A program made the position numbers and the translations under genes. 64,000 bases of DNA, taken from contig CM070873.1 in the NCBI GenBank assembly GCA_036365515.1, positions 217,171,376 through 217,235,375 on the forward strand. The letters run 5' to 3'. Below the pieces are notes generated by a model that did no database searches, was not told the origin of the DNA, and saw only the letters and a program-made list of their open reading frames with translations. Of the stretch, positions 33,699-44,362 are shown piece after piece. This DNA comes from Torymus aiolomorphi (lineage: Eukaryota > Arthropoda > Insecta > Hymenoptera > Torymidae). Each line of letters starts with the position of its first letter. Position 1 is the stretch's first letter.

Positions 33699-34965
33699 TT
33701 ATTCTAGTGTCGAGGATTCGTCTCCGGAGCTGTCTGTTGTTTTATTTTCTGACTCATTGTTCTGAGACTCTTTTTTTAATTTCTTGATTAATCGAGTAAA
33801 TCTGCTTTTTATGTTTCTCTCTAATAATAAAGGATATAGTTCATTCATAAGCTTGATTATTTCATTTACATCGGAGCAGTAGTTTTGCGTTACTGTGAGG
33901 GGATGGGCTACGCCTTGTGTATTCTCTAGTAGACTTTTGAACTGGGTGTAGTCAAGTATTTTTCCCGGTTCATTTAATACGTTTTTTAGGGGTTCCAGTA
34001 GTTTATCTAGTGTTTTGCTGCATTTGTCAGATGTTCTTTTCTTTTTTAGTTTTGGTTGCGCGATTTTTTCATTTTTGTTTTCGTTTTCCAGTGTATAGTT
34101 GTCTCTTTTAGAGGAAACTTGGCTTATGGTGTCACTTTTACCTGAGACTTCTGATCTAGTTCTTTTGATTGCGGAGTTCGAGTTTTCTTGGTCTGATTTT
34201 TTCTCTAGTTCAAATTCAATTTGCATGCCTGTATCTTGGTTGTTTTGGTCTAGTTCATGATTGGAATTCGGTGTTGCTTTGAGTTTAATGGAATTTTCTA
34301 CCTGCGTAGGGCAGTTTCTAGCTATGTGGCCGTCTTGTTGACAAACAAAGCACTTGAGTGTGTCTGTGCTGAGGTATATCCAGAAATTTGTTTCCTCATG
34401 TGTGAGTTGAACTGATTTCGGAATTTTTTCAAGATCTTCCGGCTATATATAGACATGCCTTCTAGAACTTGTCACATGCTCGTATCCTTAGTCTGGAACT
34501 CCTACTATTAGAAAGGATATAGAAGAGCTGCGTCTTATGCCTAATTTGTCTATATGTTCTTCTATAATCGAGTGCGGGATAGAGGGGCATACATTAGATA
34601 TAATAATGCGTTTGTGTCTAGTGATTAATAATCGAGTTTCGAGTATAAGGTTACCTACTTTGATTTTTGCGTTGTTACTTACGAAATTTTCGGCCATTTC
34701 TTTATTAGCTAGGAAAATACAAACTCTTCCATTTGGTATTCTCGAGGCGAATTGCACATTGGTTGGTTTGACTGCCCACTGCACATATGTAGTGTCTTAA
34801 TTTTAGGTTGTCCTTACTTTCAATAACGATTGCTTGGTCTCTTTTAGGGAAGGCATTTGTTTCTACTACTGTAGCGTAACTTTTGGCTGGGGTTTCTTGT
34901 GAACTTTGTGAACCTGAAGCAGCCGGCTGGCCTGCAAGATGAGCCCTGTTGTCAGAATTCATCAT
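33699..34965 (-). pseudogene. LINE ORF1 (nucleic-acid-binding protein)
   Basis: It starts at ATG 34965 (MMNSDNRAHLAG) and has a PAKSYATVV-type N-terminus. A middle region (34784-34488) lies in another frame, and a CCHC knuckle CFVCQQDGHIARNC is near 34330-34370. The C-terminal lysine/serine-rich part (34226-33699) ends 20 bp before ORF2. There is one frameshift and at least two stops near 34440-34490. ORF1 proteins of this group coat the element RNA. Confidence 0.78.
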
Positions 34966-35010
34966 GGCTTATAGTGTGTTGAAAGTTGCACAAAAGTGCA
35001 ACTTTCTTTG

Positions 35011-35413
35011 CCTACACGTTATGTAGAATACTTTTCAGTAGTCACTTAGTATTAAGGTCTTATACACTGTAGACAGTTAGAAACGGCACTCGCAGTGAGC
35101 TTATTTACAAACAGCGAGACACGTTCGAACTCTTCCATAGACCATTCAGTACTGGAAATAGATATTATAAAAGGAAAAAAATTGTATGTTATAGAACTTC
35201 AAAAGGATTATTGAATACATTCAAGCTATAGAAAAATCATGCAGAATCATTTCTAAAGCTACAGGATAAACATACGGTCGAGCTCAAAAAGGTGGTTCCT
35301 TCAGTGCAAGATTAACAGTTAAGGTATCTTCAAACTTTGACAAAGGAAACGTAATATTTTGGGTCGTGTAACGTTCTATTTTAGATAGAAGGATATAACT
35401 AGAATACCGTGAT
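35011..35413. other. LINE 5' flank and degenerate tandem repeat
   Basis: Possible LINE 5' UTR to about 35150, then copies of the ~110-bp repeat family seen at 29321-29828. No gene. Confidence 0.45.
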
Positions 35414-36728
35414 CAGGGGCGTCAAGTTGTGTATGGCAGCTCTGGTGAAACCAGACCTTGCTAGCCAGAGGGTACGGAAAACCAGAGCTAGAAACGCCAA
35501 GTGACGCACGCATAACAACTTGCAAATACAAAACTTAACTGCTGTACCGTAAGCTCCGATGACCTTTTTTTAAGGAAGTGATGCGGAAAAAACAAACAAT
35601 TTTTAAATCCAAGTTGGCGGGGGGTATGAGATCCACGCATGTTAGGGAATTACGTACACGTGAAACAATAAGCAAAACAATCATTGAAACAATTTTTAAA
35701 CCCAAGTAGCCGGGGGGTGCGAGGTCCACGCATATTAGCGAATTACGTAGATGTCCAACAATAAGCAAGACCATTATTTAAACAATTTTTAAACTCAAGT
35801 TGACGGGAGATATGAGGTCCACGCATGTTAGGGAATTACGTACATGTGCAACAATAAGCAAGACAATCATTTAAATAATTTTCAAACCCAAGTAGGCGAG
35901 GGATGTGAGGTCTACGCATATAAGGGAGTCTTGTAGACATGAAAAAATAAGCGAACGATTATTTAAATAATTTTTAAGACCCAAGTATCCGGGGGATATG
36001 AGGTCCACGCATATAATGGAGTCATGTAGATATGAAAAAATAAGCAAAACGATTATTTAAATAATTTTTAAACCCAAGTAGGCGGCAGATATGAGGTCCA
36101 CGCATATTAGGGAATTACGTAAATGTGTAGCAATAAGCAAGACAATTATTTAAACAATTTTTATTCGCAAGTAGCCGGGGGACGCGAGGTCCACGCATAT
36201 AAGGGAGTCACGTAGACATGCAACAATAAGCAAGACTATTATTTAAATAATTTTTAAATCCATGTAGCCGGGGCTGCGAGGTCCACGCATATAAGGGGTC
36301 GAGTTATAAAGGTTAAGAATTTTTGAAATAAAAGTCTTGCTTACGTCGCACGGCTACTTGGGTTTAAAAATTATTCAAATTATCGTTTTGTTTATTGTTT
36401 CATGTCTTCATAACTCTCTTATATGCGTAGACCTTATATCCCCCGCCTACTTAGGTTTAAAAATTGTTTAAATAATTGTCTTGCTTATTGTTGCACGTCT
36501 ACGTAATTCCCTAATATGCGTGGAACTAGCATCCCCCGGCTAATTGGGTTTAAAAATTATTTAAGTAATTGCTAATTAACGCATGTCTACGTGACTCCCT
36601 TATATGCGTGGACCTCGCGTCCCCCGGTTATTTGGGCTATAAAGTATAAGCACTTCATTTTTCGAAAAAAGGGGGGGTCGGGGGAGAGGAAATACCAGAC
36701 CTAAGAAAATGTTAAGATGACGCCCCTG
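35414..36728. mobile_element. hAT-ended foldback element built of 93-bp tandem repeats
   Basis: Its ends are CAGGGGCGTCA and the exact inverse. An 8-bp duplication ACCGTGAT flanks it (35406-35413, 36729-36736), as for hAT elements. The interior has about eight direct copies of a 93-bp unit (AAGTAGCCGGGGG..GAGGTCCACGCATAT...ATTTAAACAATTTTTAAA) from 35580 to 36300. About three copies then follow in opposite orientation from 36340 to 36640. There is no transposase, so it is non-autonomous. Confidence 0.88.
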
Positions 36729-36824
36729 ACCGTGATTAAAAAGGTGGATCCCCCAAGGCAAGGCTTATGTTAACATTTAATATAATTACCAATGACTTAC
36801 TAAAATACTAGATAGCCAATCAAG

Positions 36825-37167
36825 GAAATTCAAGACCCAATCCATTAAGATGCGATCCTACACAAAAAATATATGTCGAAGTGAAAAGTATACAGCATGC
36901 AAGACAATTGGATGAAATAAACAAATAACTACATGATCATATTAATGAAGAAGATGAATGTGATTTAATTAATCAAATCAATGAATGCAATAATGATATC
37001 ACACAAGAACAAATACCATTGATTTGGAATCCAGAACAAAATAAATACGAAGTAGAAAATTTAAAAGATGCCGTTGAACTTGATAGGTTTAACTAAATGG
37101 TGGAGAACTATGAAAAAGAAGAAAATAAGTATAATGAATATTATAATAACTTGCTTAAAGAGTAGGA
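36825..37167 (+). pseudogene. Decayed acidic reading frame of unknown origin
   Basis: One frame continues for about 110 codons through two in-frame TAA stops (near 36927 and 37095). It reads, for example, KIYVEVKSIQHARQLDEI, EQIPLIWNPEQNKY and KEENKYNEYYNNLLKE before TAG. Composition is acidic and coiled-coil-like. I do not recognise it; it may be a transposon protein remnant. Confidence 0.35.
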
Positions 37168-37718
37168 TATGAACTGTTTTTTGTTGCTTATGGTAACAAT
37201 TAAAATCATACGTATGACTGTTGGCGAGGTATACCACTTAAAAAAAATCCAACGCGTGTTATGCTATTGAAAAAATGCATATGAAATATGGCTCTTCATG
37301 TAATTATTTTAGTAGTTTAACAGTATCTCCAGGGTGGCGTGTAAAACTGTTTTTGTTGCTTATGGTAACAATTATTAAAATAATAAATTATCTATGACTT
37401 TATCAAACAATAATTTTTATCAAAAGTATATAATTTAAAACATGTTTTATTATATTAATTTATAGCACGGTGTGACCTAAGTCCGCACTTAGGTCACGCC
37501 TATCCGTGACTTAAGTAGTCGATTATTGCACCGTGAGGTTAGCGCGCTCGCTGCGCTCGCACGCTAACCTCACGGTGCAAAAATGGACTACTTAAGGCAG
37601 AGAATATAGAATATATTATCATTATTCATAGAAGGTCGGATCCGGGGGTTTTCGTGAAGCCAAAAATAAGCGTTAGTTCAGCCCCCCAAGAGGCAGACGG
37701 CGCTACGTTTGCCCATGC
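37168..37718. repeat. Direct repeat, then left arm of a palindromic element
   Basis: An ACTGTTTTTTGTTGCTTATGG word occurs at about 37170 and again at about 37351. From about 37470 to 37718 the sequence is the inverse of 48793-48985, interrupted by a 77-bp hairpin. The arm ends CCCATGC, where the Gypsy 2 LTR begins. Confidence 0.7.
37515..37591. mobile_element. 77-bp hairpin element at TTAA sites
   Basis: A near-perfect hairpin (TTGCACCGTGAGGTTAGCG with its inverse, loop near 37548) is flanked by TTAA at 37511-37514 and 37592-37595. The mirror arm at 48930 has one TTAA and no hairpin, so this is an insertion. TTAA targets suggest a piggyBac-mobilised MITE. Confidence 0.65.
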
Positions 37719-37966
37719 TGTGGGGATCCTTGGCCCACAGGTCTCCTCGTTCCAGGAAAGGAAGGAGAGAGAGAAAGAAGTCAAGGAGTTAACAGTAACA
37801 AGACGAGGTCTATTGAGAGGGTACAGAGGTGTACAGCGGACGCACGTCCGCACGCTCGAGGATTCGAGTACTGACTGCCGCTCGCAGGCGGCTCAACGCA
37901 GAGCGCGACATGGCGGCTTCCCCCACTCTCGCAGTTAGAGTGAGAGGGAAGATCGCAGTCCCTACA
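37719..37966 (-). repeat. Gypsy 2 3' LTR
   Basis: Pair of 43207-43454; starts TGTGGGGATCC and ends CCCTACA on the plus strand. Confidence 0.95.
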
Positions 37967-38074
37967 CACTCCCCCCCAAGTGCCAACGAAGTACATAAAT
38001 ATGAATTAAAAACTTAAGTATCTAACGTGCTCGGTAGCACTTACAAGGTAATATCACCGCATATCACAGTTGCG

Positions 38075-41000
38075 TTACGCATTGGTCGCGGGGGCGAAGG
38101 ATACTTTCTTTCTTTGGTACGTTTTTAATACCGGACGATCAACGGTGGTGGGCTGATTGCCACTTGGTTCACCACCGGCAGGCACATCGGGAAGATTATC
38201 AGAGATCACGAACGCAGGTTTGAGAAGTTCAGCGGAGACACTGCGTGACGCGCCGTTAACTTCGATATCGAAGACGCGGTCGGAGGGACGGTTTAATATC
38301 TTATATGGGCCGGTATAAGGCCTTTCTAACGACTTTTTAGCCATATTGCGCATGAACACATGAGTGCAATTGTACAAGTCTTTGAAGCAAAACGCACGCT
38401 TCTTATAGTGGTGTGTGACAGGGACTGGACGGACTTGTCGCATATATTCGCGGAATTCCTCTATAAAGAAGTTTGGATCTGGCGTAAAGTCTTCAGGGAG
38501 GAAAAACTCACCTGGGAGACGTAAAGTGGTACCGAATATGAATTCCGCGGGTGACGCATTGGTATCTTGCCGAAGGTGGCAACGTAAACCTAATAATACT
38601 GTACTAAGCGTACGGGTCCAGTCCTTGTCCATATGACACATGATTGCCGCCTTAAATGTACGGTGCCAACGCTCGATAAGGCCATTCGCCGCAGGGTGAT
38701 ACGCGGTAGTGCGGATACGCTCGCAACCTAATAGGGACAAAAGAGCCGTGAATAGGCGCGATTCAAATTGCGAACCCTGATCGGAAGTGATGACCTTTGG
38801 GGCATCATAGCGCGAGACCCAGGTGTCATAAAATGCCCTGGCAACTGTCTGCGCTGACATTTCGCGTAGCGGAACCGCCTCAATCCAGCGCGAAAAGCGA
38901 TCGATCATGGTGAGTACATACTCAAAACCATTTCGATTAGGGAGAGGACCGACTAGATCAATGTGTACGTGGTCGAAACGACCATCGGGTGCGACAAATT
39001 TGTCGGGTACAAGTTTCACATGACGCGAAATTTTTGACTGCTGACAGTCTAGACAATTTTTACAAAAACGCGGTATGTCACGGTGCATGTTAGGCCATCC
39101 GTAACGTTGCCGAATAAGTCGATCGGTGACTTTAGGGCCTGGATGAGCAGGCTTATGAAACATGTTAAACACCGTTTCACGAAGAGACTCAGGGATGTAT
39201 GGACGGATGGCTTCACCAGTGATTTCGCAAAAGATAGTATTATGAGCAGGGCCCCATTGAATACGCTTCAAAGAGAGCGGGTAGTCTGAAGACTCGCGAA
39301 TGGCCTTGAGCTGCTCATCGGCTTCCTGTTTCTCAGCAAGCTCATTAAGGTTGATCTCTACGGGGAGTCGGATGGACTCTACCCGAGAGAGTGAGTCAGC
39401 AACTGTGTTTTCAGTGCCTTTGATGTACTCAATTTGGGTGGTATATTGTGCGATAAGAGACAGCTGACGAGTTTGACGCGGAGACGCCTTATAGGACTTT
39501 TGCATGAAAGCATAAATGAGGGGTTTATGATCTGTTAAGATCTTGAAGTCTCTGCCTTCAATCAAAAACGAGAAATATTTTACAGCTTCGTATATGGCCG
39601 TGAGCTCGCGGTCATATGCACTGTACTTCCGCTGAGAAGGAGAGAACTTTTTCGAAAAGAAAGCTAAAGGTTCCCAAATTCCGGTGAGGGAAAGCTGTTC
39701 GAGAGCAGCGCCCATTCCAGAATCGGAAGCATCAGACACGATGGGTATTTCCGCACCAACGCGGGGGTGTACAAGCAGAGCCGCTGCAGCTAATTCCTCT
39801 TTCACACGAGTGAAAGCTTCCTCTGCCTCAGACGTCCAAAGGACCGGGCGCTTATCATTTTTTCGCGAGTCAGTAAAGAGCGCGTTGAGGGGAGCCTGCG
39901 AAGTGGCGGCGCGCGGAATGTTGCGGCGGTAAAAATTTACGGTGCCGACAAACCTGCGAAGTTCTGCTATAGTTTGAGGTTTGGGGAAGTTTAAGATAGC
40001 TTCAACCCTACTGGGGATGGGGCGAACACCTTCACCATTCACCAGGTAGCCTAAAAACTCAATTTCTTCGACAGCAAAGGTGCATTTTTCGACATTGAGA
40101 TGAAGATGGAACTTCTTAAGTCGTTCAAAGACCATGCGAAGATGAGCATAGTGTTCTTCAAGGGAAGACGAGGCAATGAGTATATCGTCAATGTAAAGAT
40201 ATACAAAGTCCAGGTCACCTAGCGCGCTATTAATATAACGCTGAAAGGTCTGACTGGCATTGCGGAGACCGAATGTCATATACATAAATTCAAAAAGACC
40301 GAACGGGGTTATAATGGTCGTTTTCGGTATGTCTTCAGGGGCAACAGGAATCTGATTGAACGCTTGGTGAAGATCAAGCGCCGAGAATATCTTCTTACCA
40401 TGAAGGTTACTGTTACAATCGTGAATATGAGCAGTTGGGTACTTATCTAGGACTGTGGCAACGTTTAAGCGCCTATAGTCACCACAGGGTCTCCAACTGT
40501 TGTCCTTTTTCAACTCCATATGGAGGGGACTTGCCCAAGGGCTGCTGGAGGGGCGGCAGATGCCAGCCTCAATCCAGGCATCAAATTCGGCTTTCGCCGC
40601 TTTCAACTTGTCCGGAGCAAGTCTACGAGGACGCTCCGAGACCGGGGGGCCAGAGGTTAAGATATGATGAAAAACATCGCTATTTCTGGGGACTGTGGGT
40701 TTAGAAACGCCCGTGATCTCCGGAAAATCAGCGAGAATCTTTGCGCACTCTGAGCCCGGAACAACTGCAAATACAGAGTCAAATGAAACGTCTTTTACGA
40801 ACGCGAGAGAGTACACATTCGTGGCCGGATCGACAAGACGATTTCTCTTTAGGTCGACGAGAAGGCCATAGTGAGATAATAGATCGGCACCGATGATGGG
40901 ATGAGGAACATCCGCGATGCAAAAGCTCCAGCGAACGGGGCGTCGAATGCCCAGATTGAGCGTGAGCATCGATTCGCCATAAGTACTAATTAACGAATTA

Positions 41001-41209
41001 TTCGCTGCGAAAATCTTGAAGGAGCTGGGCTTGCCGCAAGCCTTAGGATTTGCTGGAACGAGCGATATGTCCGCACCAGTGTCGATAAGGAACGACTTGC
41101 CCGAGATACGATCACGCACATGAAGACGTTTGGATAAACGAGGACCTTCTGAAGACGTCTCCTCAACAGAAGGTTGAGTTAGTTTTTTGGTGGATTTTGT
41201 TTTTGCCAC
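38075..41209 (-). CDS. pol: Gypsy 2 Pol polyprotein (protease, RT, RNase H, integrase)
   Basis: The open frame has 1044 residues, full length for Gypsy pol. Aspartic protease: DTGADISLVPA at residues 43-53, and IIGADLL near 105-111. Reverse transcriptase: FSALDLHQAFNQIPV near 275-290, FGLRNASQTFQR near 313-324, and the catalytic YIDDILIAS at 339-347. RNase H: IVSDASDSGMGAAL, YSAYDRELTAIYEAV and LTDHKPLI. Integrase: HHCC zinc finger ending FCKNCLDCQQSK, then D,D,E residues in HIDLVGP, TSDQGSQF and NGLIERWHR. It probably is made by -1 frameshifting from gag in the 31-bp overlap (41179-41209), so the listed ATG may not be used. Every key residue is present. Confidence 0.95.
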   Translation of the reverse strand: MAKTKSTKKLTQPSVEETSSEGPRLSKRLHVRDRISGKSFLIDTGADISLVPANPKACGKPSSFKIFAANNSLISTYGESMLTLNLGIRRPVRWSFCIADVPHPIIGADLLSHYGLLVDLKRNRLVDPATNVYSLAFVKDVSFDSVFAVVPGSECAKILADFPEITGVSKPTVPRNSDVFHHILTSGPPVSERPRRLAPDKLKAAKAEFDAWIEAGICRPSSSPWASPLHMELKKDNSWRPCGDYRRLNVATVLDKYPTAHIHDCNSNLHGKKIFSALDLHQAFNQIPVAPEDIPKTTIITPFGLFEFMYMTFGLRNASQTFQRYINSALGDLDFVYLYIDDILIASSSLEEHYAHLRMVFERLKKFHLHLNVEKCTFAVEEIEFLGYLVNGEGVRPIPSRVEAILNFPKPQTIAELRRFVGTVNFYRRNIPRAATSQAPLNALFTDSRKNDKRPVLWTSEAEEAFTRVKEELAAAALLVHPRVGAEIPIVSDASDSGMGAALEQLSLTGIWEPLAFFSKKFSPSQRKYSAYDRELTAIYEAVKYFSFLIEGRDFKILTDHKPLIYAFMQKSYKASPRQTRQLSLIAQYTTQIEYIKGTENTVADSLSRVESIRLPVEINLNELAEKQEADEQLKAIRESSDYPLSLKRIQWGPAHNTIFCEITGEAIRPYIPESLRETVFNMFHKPAHPGPKVTDRLIRQRYGWPNMHRDIPRFCKNCLDCQQSKISRHVKLVPDKFVAPDGRFDHVHIDLVGPLPNRNGFEYVLTMIDRFSRWIEAVPLREMSAQTVARAFYDTWVSRYDAPKVITSDQGSQFESRLFTALLSLLGCERIRTTAYHPAANGLIERWHRTFKAAIMCHMDKDWTRTLSTVLLGLRCHLRQDTNASPAEFIFGTTLRLPGEFFLPEDFTPDPNFFIEEFREYMRQVRPVPVTHHYKKRAFCFKDLYNCTHVFMRNMAKKSLERPYTGPYKILNRPSDRVFDIEVNGASRSVSAELLKPAFVISDNLPDVPAGGEPSGNQPTTVDRPVLKTYQRKKVSFAPATNA

Positions 41210-42063
41210 TCAGAAAATTTGGAACACCATTCCCTACATGAACGCGGGCTGTCAGGGTATTTCCGATGAGCAAGACATAAGCCAGAAGAGTCGCGACTGG
41301 AAGAACGGTCGCGCCTAGACCTGCCTCTAGATTGAGGGCGAGATGACTCTTTTAAAGGTCCCTCAATGTTATCTAGCCTTTTGGCTAACAAGTCAAATTT
41401 CTTTTCTAAGCGTTTTACAACAGCCTCAAGATTAGCGGAACTAGCTTGATTTGGAGAAACGGCACTGATCTGATGGTCAGAACCGCCGGAAGCCTCAGCG
41501 AGTTTGTCGGCTACCTCCGCGAGTTTATCAAGATCATCAATATCCGTCGCGACAAGGATCGAACGATGATGTGGAGTGAGCTGGTCGAGGAAGACGGACC
41601 GAATAATTTTGTCGTCGCAAAAGCCAGGATTAAGGCCACGAAGCCGTTGAAGAATTCTCGTGGGCTTGCCATCGGTCATCACTTCCCCCTTTAAAAGTTT
41701 GCGCAGGTTATGTTCGGCCGAACTAGCAAAAGTCGAAACGAGGCGTTCTTTCACCTGTTTGTATATGTCCGCAGGAGCGGGGTCTTTCTTAATTATATCC
41801 CTAATGGCCGACAAGGCTTCACCACCGAGTGAAGGGCAAAGATAATCTACTTTTGTCGAATCAACCGTGATGTTCGAGTTACGAAACGTTGCTTCTACCT
41901 GCAAGAACCACAGTTCCGGATCGGTTTGAATGAATGGCGGGATTTTTGGCATACGTGCGCCTTCAATGCGATTGGCCACCTGCGCAGGCACATTGGCATT
42001 AGCAGTTAAGAGCTGTTGCACCTGTTGCTGCAGAGCCGCAACGGTCTCTTCTGTAGTAGGCAT
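41179..42063 (-). CDS. gag: Gypsy 2 Gag
   Basis: A 294-residue frame starts at ATG 42063. The first third has a glutamine-rich coiled coil (ALQQQVQQLL), then the capsid-like PELWFLQVEATFRNSNIT and PADIYKQVKERLV blocks typical of insect Gypsy Gag. An Arg/Ser-rich stretch (RPQSRGRSRRDRSSSRDS, near 235-265) precedes a Cys/His cluster (CLAHRKYPDSPRSCREWCSKF) instead of a CCHC knuckle; this is the probable RNA-binding tail. It overlaps pol by 31 bp. No damage is visible. Confidence 0.92.
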   Translation of the reverse strand: MPTTEETVAALQQQVQQLLTANANVPAQVANRIEGARMPKIPPFIQTDPELWFLQVEATFRNSNITVDSTKVDYLCPSLGGEALSAIRDIIKKDPAPADIYKQVKERLVSTFASSAEHNLRKLLKGEVMTDGKPTRILQRLRGLNPGFCDDKIIRSVFLDQLTPHHRSILVATDIDDLDKLAEVADKLAEASGGSDHQISAVSPNQASSANLEAVVKRLEKKFDLLAKRLDNIEGPLKESSRPQSRGRSRRDRSSSRDSSGLCLAHRKYPDSPRSCREWCSKFSEWQKQNPPKN

Positions 42064-43206
42064 CCTGACGAATAGGAGTGCACGAAAGCCTAAAGCCTGG
42101 GCACGTAGATAGCTATCCCCACGCGACTCGAGAGTACACGTGGAAAATAGAGAATGCCTAAATTGCCTTACGCCGCAATGCGTATCACAAGCTCCCTAGT
42201 TGGTGCTCGCAGGCACCGACAATAATTTCAAAAATCTAAGCCTATGCTAACACTTAAAACTAGGTGTTAAAATTATCAAAAACCGCGTAAAAAGCTAAAA
42301 GATCACTTTCCCGTTTTTTTTTTAAGAAAAAAAAATTTTAAGGAATTTTATTAAAGCATGTGACTAAGAAACGCATGAATTCAATAAAATTGAAAAAATG
42401 TAATTTGCGTGACTCAAAGATACTAAAAGGTTTTTCGTGTCACCTTGCAAAAGCGCGAGCTTGAGAATGCAATAGCACACAAAAAAAATATCAAGACGGC
42501 TGCTCAGTTCTCAGAACTAGCGACCGTTGCGCACGAATTCCGTGAATTCAAAGCTCGCGAGCAAGCGTGCGGCGCGCGACAACAGTTCGCGGAATACGAA
42601 AGCACACGCACGCGCGAGTTTCTTAGTTTCGTAGGTCACGCACCCTAATTCACCGCACGCATACCTCGACGCAATTATTGAAGTCTGAAGGTTGGCCGCC
42701 TCGGAGAAGACTCGACGAGATGCTGCAATAGTTGACTTCCCGGTGCTCGACAGGTGCGGTAAAAAGGCGCCGGTGACGGTGGCTTCACGCAAAGCCGCAC
42801 CCGGAGATCTGCTTCACGTTGCTCAACAGGTGCGTTTGAAGGCGCCGGTGACGATGGCTTCACGCAAGTACGCACCTGGAGATCTGCTGTTGAAAGCTGA
42901 GATGCCTCGGAGAGAACTCGACGAGACGATGATTGCGCAGTTGCGCTAAAGGCTCTAGGCCGTTGATTTTTCACGTGTGCGCCGGCGTGCCAGCACGCAC
43001 ACGTCGAGGTTTCCCGTATGCGCCGGCGTGCCAGCACGCATAGGGGCGAGAGAAAAATTCTCCTGTGTGGCGAAGTGCCGCAAGACTCGCCGAGGCTTGT
43101 GGTGCGGCACTGGATGCACGTGCCACGGGCGAAAGCAGTGGCGGCGAGAACACGCCGCGGCAGGCGCCGACTTGCCTTCTCCTCGGCTGATAGTCGGGGT
43201 CACCAA
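42064..43206. other. Gypsy 2 leader between 5' LTR and gag
   Basis: It holds the tRNA-Trp primer site next to 43206, repeated GCGCCGGTGACGNTGGCTTCACGC blocks (42770-42870) and GTGCGCCGGCGTGCCAGCACGC repeats (42975-43040). The short frames here are not convincing genes. Confidence 0.7.
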
Positions 43207-43454
43207 TGTGGAGATCCTTGGCCCACAGGTCTCCTCGTTCCAGGAAAGGAAGGGGAGAGAGAAAGAAATCAAGGAGTTAACAGTAACAAGACGAGGTTTA
43301 TTGAGAGGGTACAGAGGTGTACAGCGGACGCACGTCCGCACACTCGAGGATTCGAGTACTGACTGCCGCTCGCAAGCGGCTCAACGCAGAGCGCGACATG
43401 GCGACTTCCCCCACTCTCGCAGTTAGAGTGAGAGGGAAGATCGCAGTCCCTACA
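43207..43454 (-). repeat. Gypsy 2 5' LTR
   Basis: Pair of 37719-37966. It should carry the element promoter; no clear TATA is visible. Confidence 0.95.
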
Positions 43455-44362
43455 ATGCTTAAGCATTGTAGGGACTGCGATCTTCTCTCTCTCTCTAACT
43501 GAGAGAGTGGGGGAGCGGCCATGTTGCGCTTGGCGAGAAGCGGCCTGCGCGCCGCAGTCGTTGCTCGAGTTCACGAGCGTGCGGACGTGCGTTCGCTGTA
43601 CCCTCCATTAATAAACCTCGTTACTATTACTCCCGACTCATCATTTCTCTCCTCTCCCCTTCCTTCCTGGAACGAGTGGAGAAGTGGGTGTCAACAGGCC
43701 CGTCTTTCGTGGGCATGGGGCTCTAGGCTAAGATGGCTTGGGGGCCCTCTTAAGGAATTTATTTTCTTGTTGAACATTAGCCATACAAATTTTTATACAG
43801 TTTTATTCATTCTCTTTATATAAACAAAATTCTGTTAGATAATGTTTACATTATATTATATAATGCTTATAACAACATTAAAAGTTTTTACGCACTTTAA
43901 CAAATTATGACCCTTATGCGTTTTTACGTGCGATAATAATTTCTTGGCATTATTTTTAATTACTATTAATTTTAATAACTGTTAACTTTAATAACGATTC
44001 AAATTTTTGGAGCACGATAGAATGATTTAAAATGAATAGAGGAGCAAGTCTGAAACCTTCTCATTCGCTCATTATAGCTACCGCAAAAGAACAGCAACAA
44101 AAAATATAAAATCTAATATTAGCTTTAGCAGACGGATCAACCTCAACAAAAGTGAATGGTTTGGTAAATAACTCTCTTTTGTTGATTTTTTTTATTCTTT
44201 TATTTTATCTTTTTATTTTTTAATGCACAAATCGCAGGAATCGGCAGCGTCGCGACTTAGAGAGCATGTTTATGCCTTTTCGACGTTCAACTTCAAACCC
44301 TTGTAACTTTTGAAGGAATCAACCTTATTAATTTATAAAAAGGGAATTAAAACTCTTTTTTT

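Larger units (their letters stand above)
29829..35010 (-). mobile_element. Non-LTR retrotransposon (LINE) with endonuclease, RT and RNase H
   Basis: The minus-strand layout is ORF1 (34965-33699) and ORF2 (33679-29968), then a short tail ending in an A-rich run at about 29829. ORF1 has a CCHC zinc knuckle; ORF2 has an APE-type endonuclease, RT with FADD, RNase H with DGS and TDS, and a C-terminal Cys/His cluster. This order fits the I/Jockey group; RNase H favours an I-like clade. Several stops and frameshifts make it defective but fairly young. A possible imperfect target duplication is GAAATAGACAT near 29818 and GAAATAGATAT near 35154, which would extend the 5' end to about 35150. Confidence 0.88.
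37719..43454 (-). mobile_element. Ty3/Gypsy retrotransposon 2, apparently complete
   Basis: Two 248-bp LTRs (about 97% alike by eye), each TG...CA, are flanked by a 4-bp duplication ATGC (37715-37718 and 43455-43458). On the minus strand the order is 5' LTR, tRNA-Trp primer site TGGTGACCCCGAC, a 1.1-kb leader, gag, pol, polypurine tract GGGGGGGAGTG, 3' LTR. gag and pol overlap by 31 bp in a -1 relation, the usual Gypsy frameshift arrangement. Both frames are open throughout, so this element could have been active recently. It is the same family as the defective element at 20248-26015. Confidence 0.95.

Noticed and set aside
37170..37375. X-box-like GTTGCTTATGGTAAC, two copies
   Set aside because: It fits the loose RFX pattern but sits in repeat DNA deep in an intron, within a direct repeat; chance match likely.
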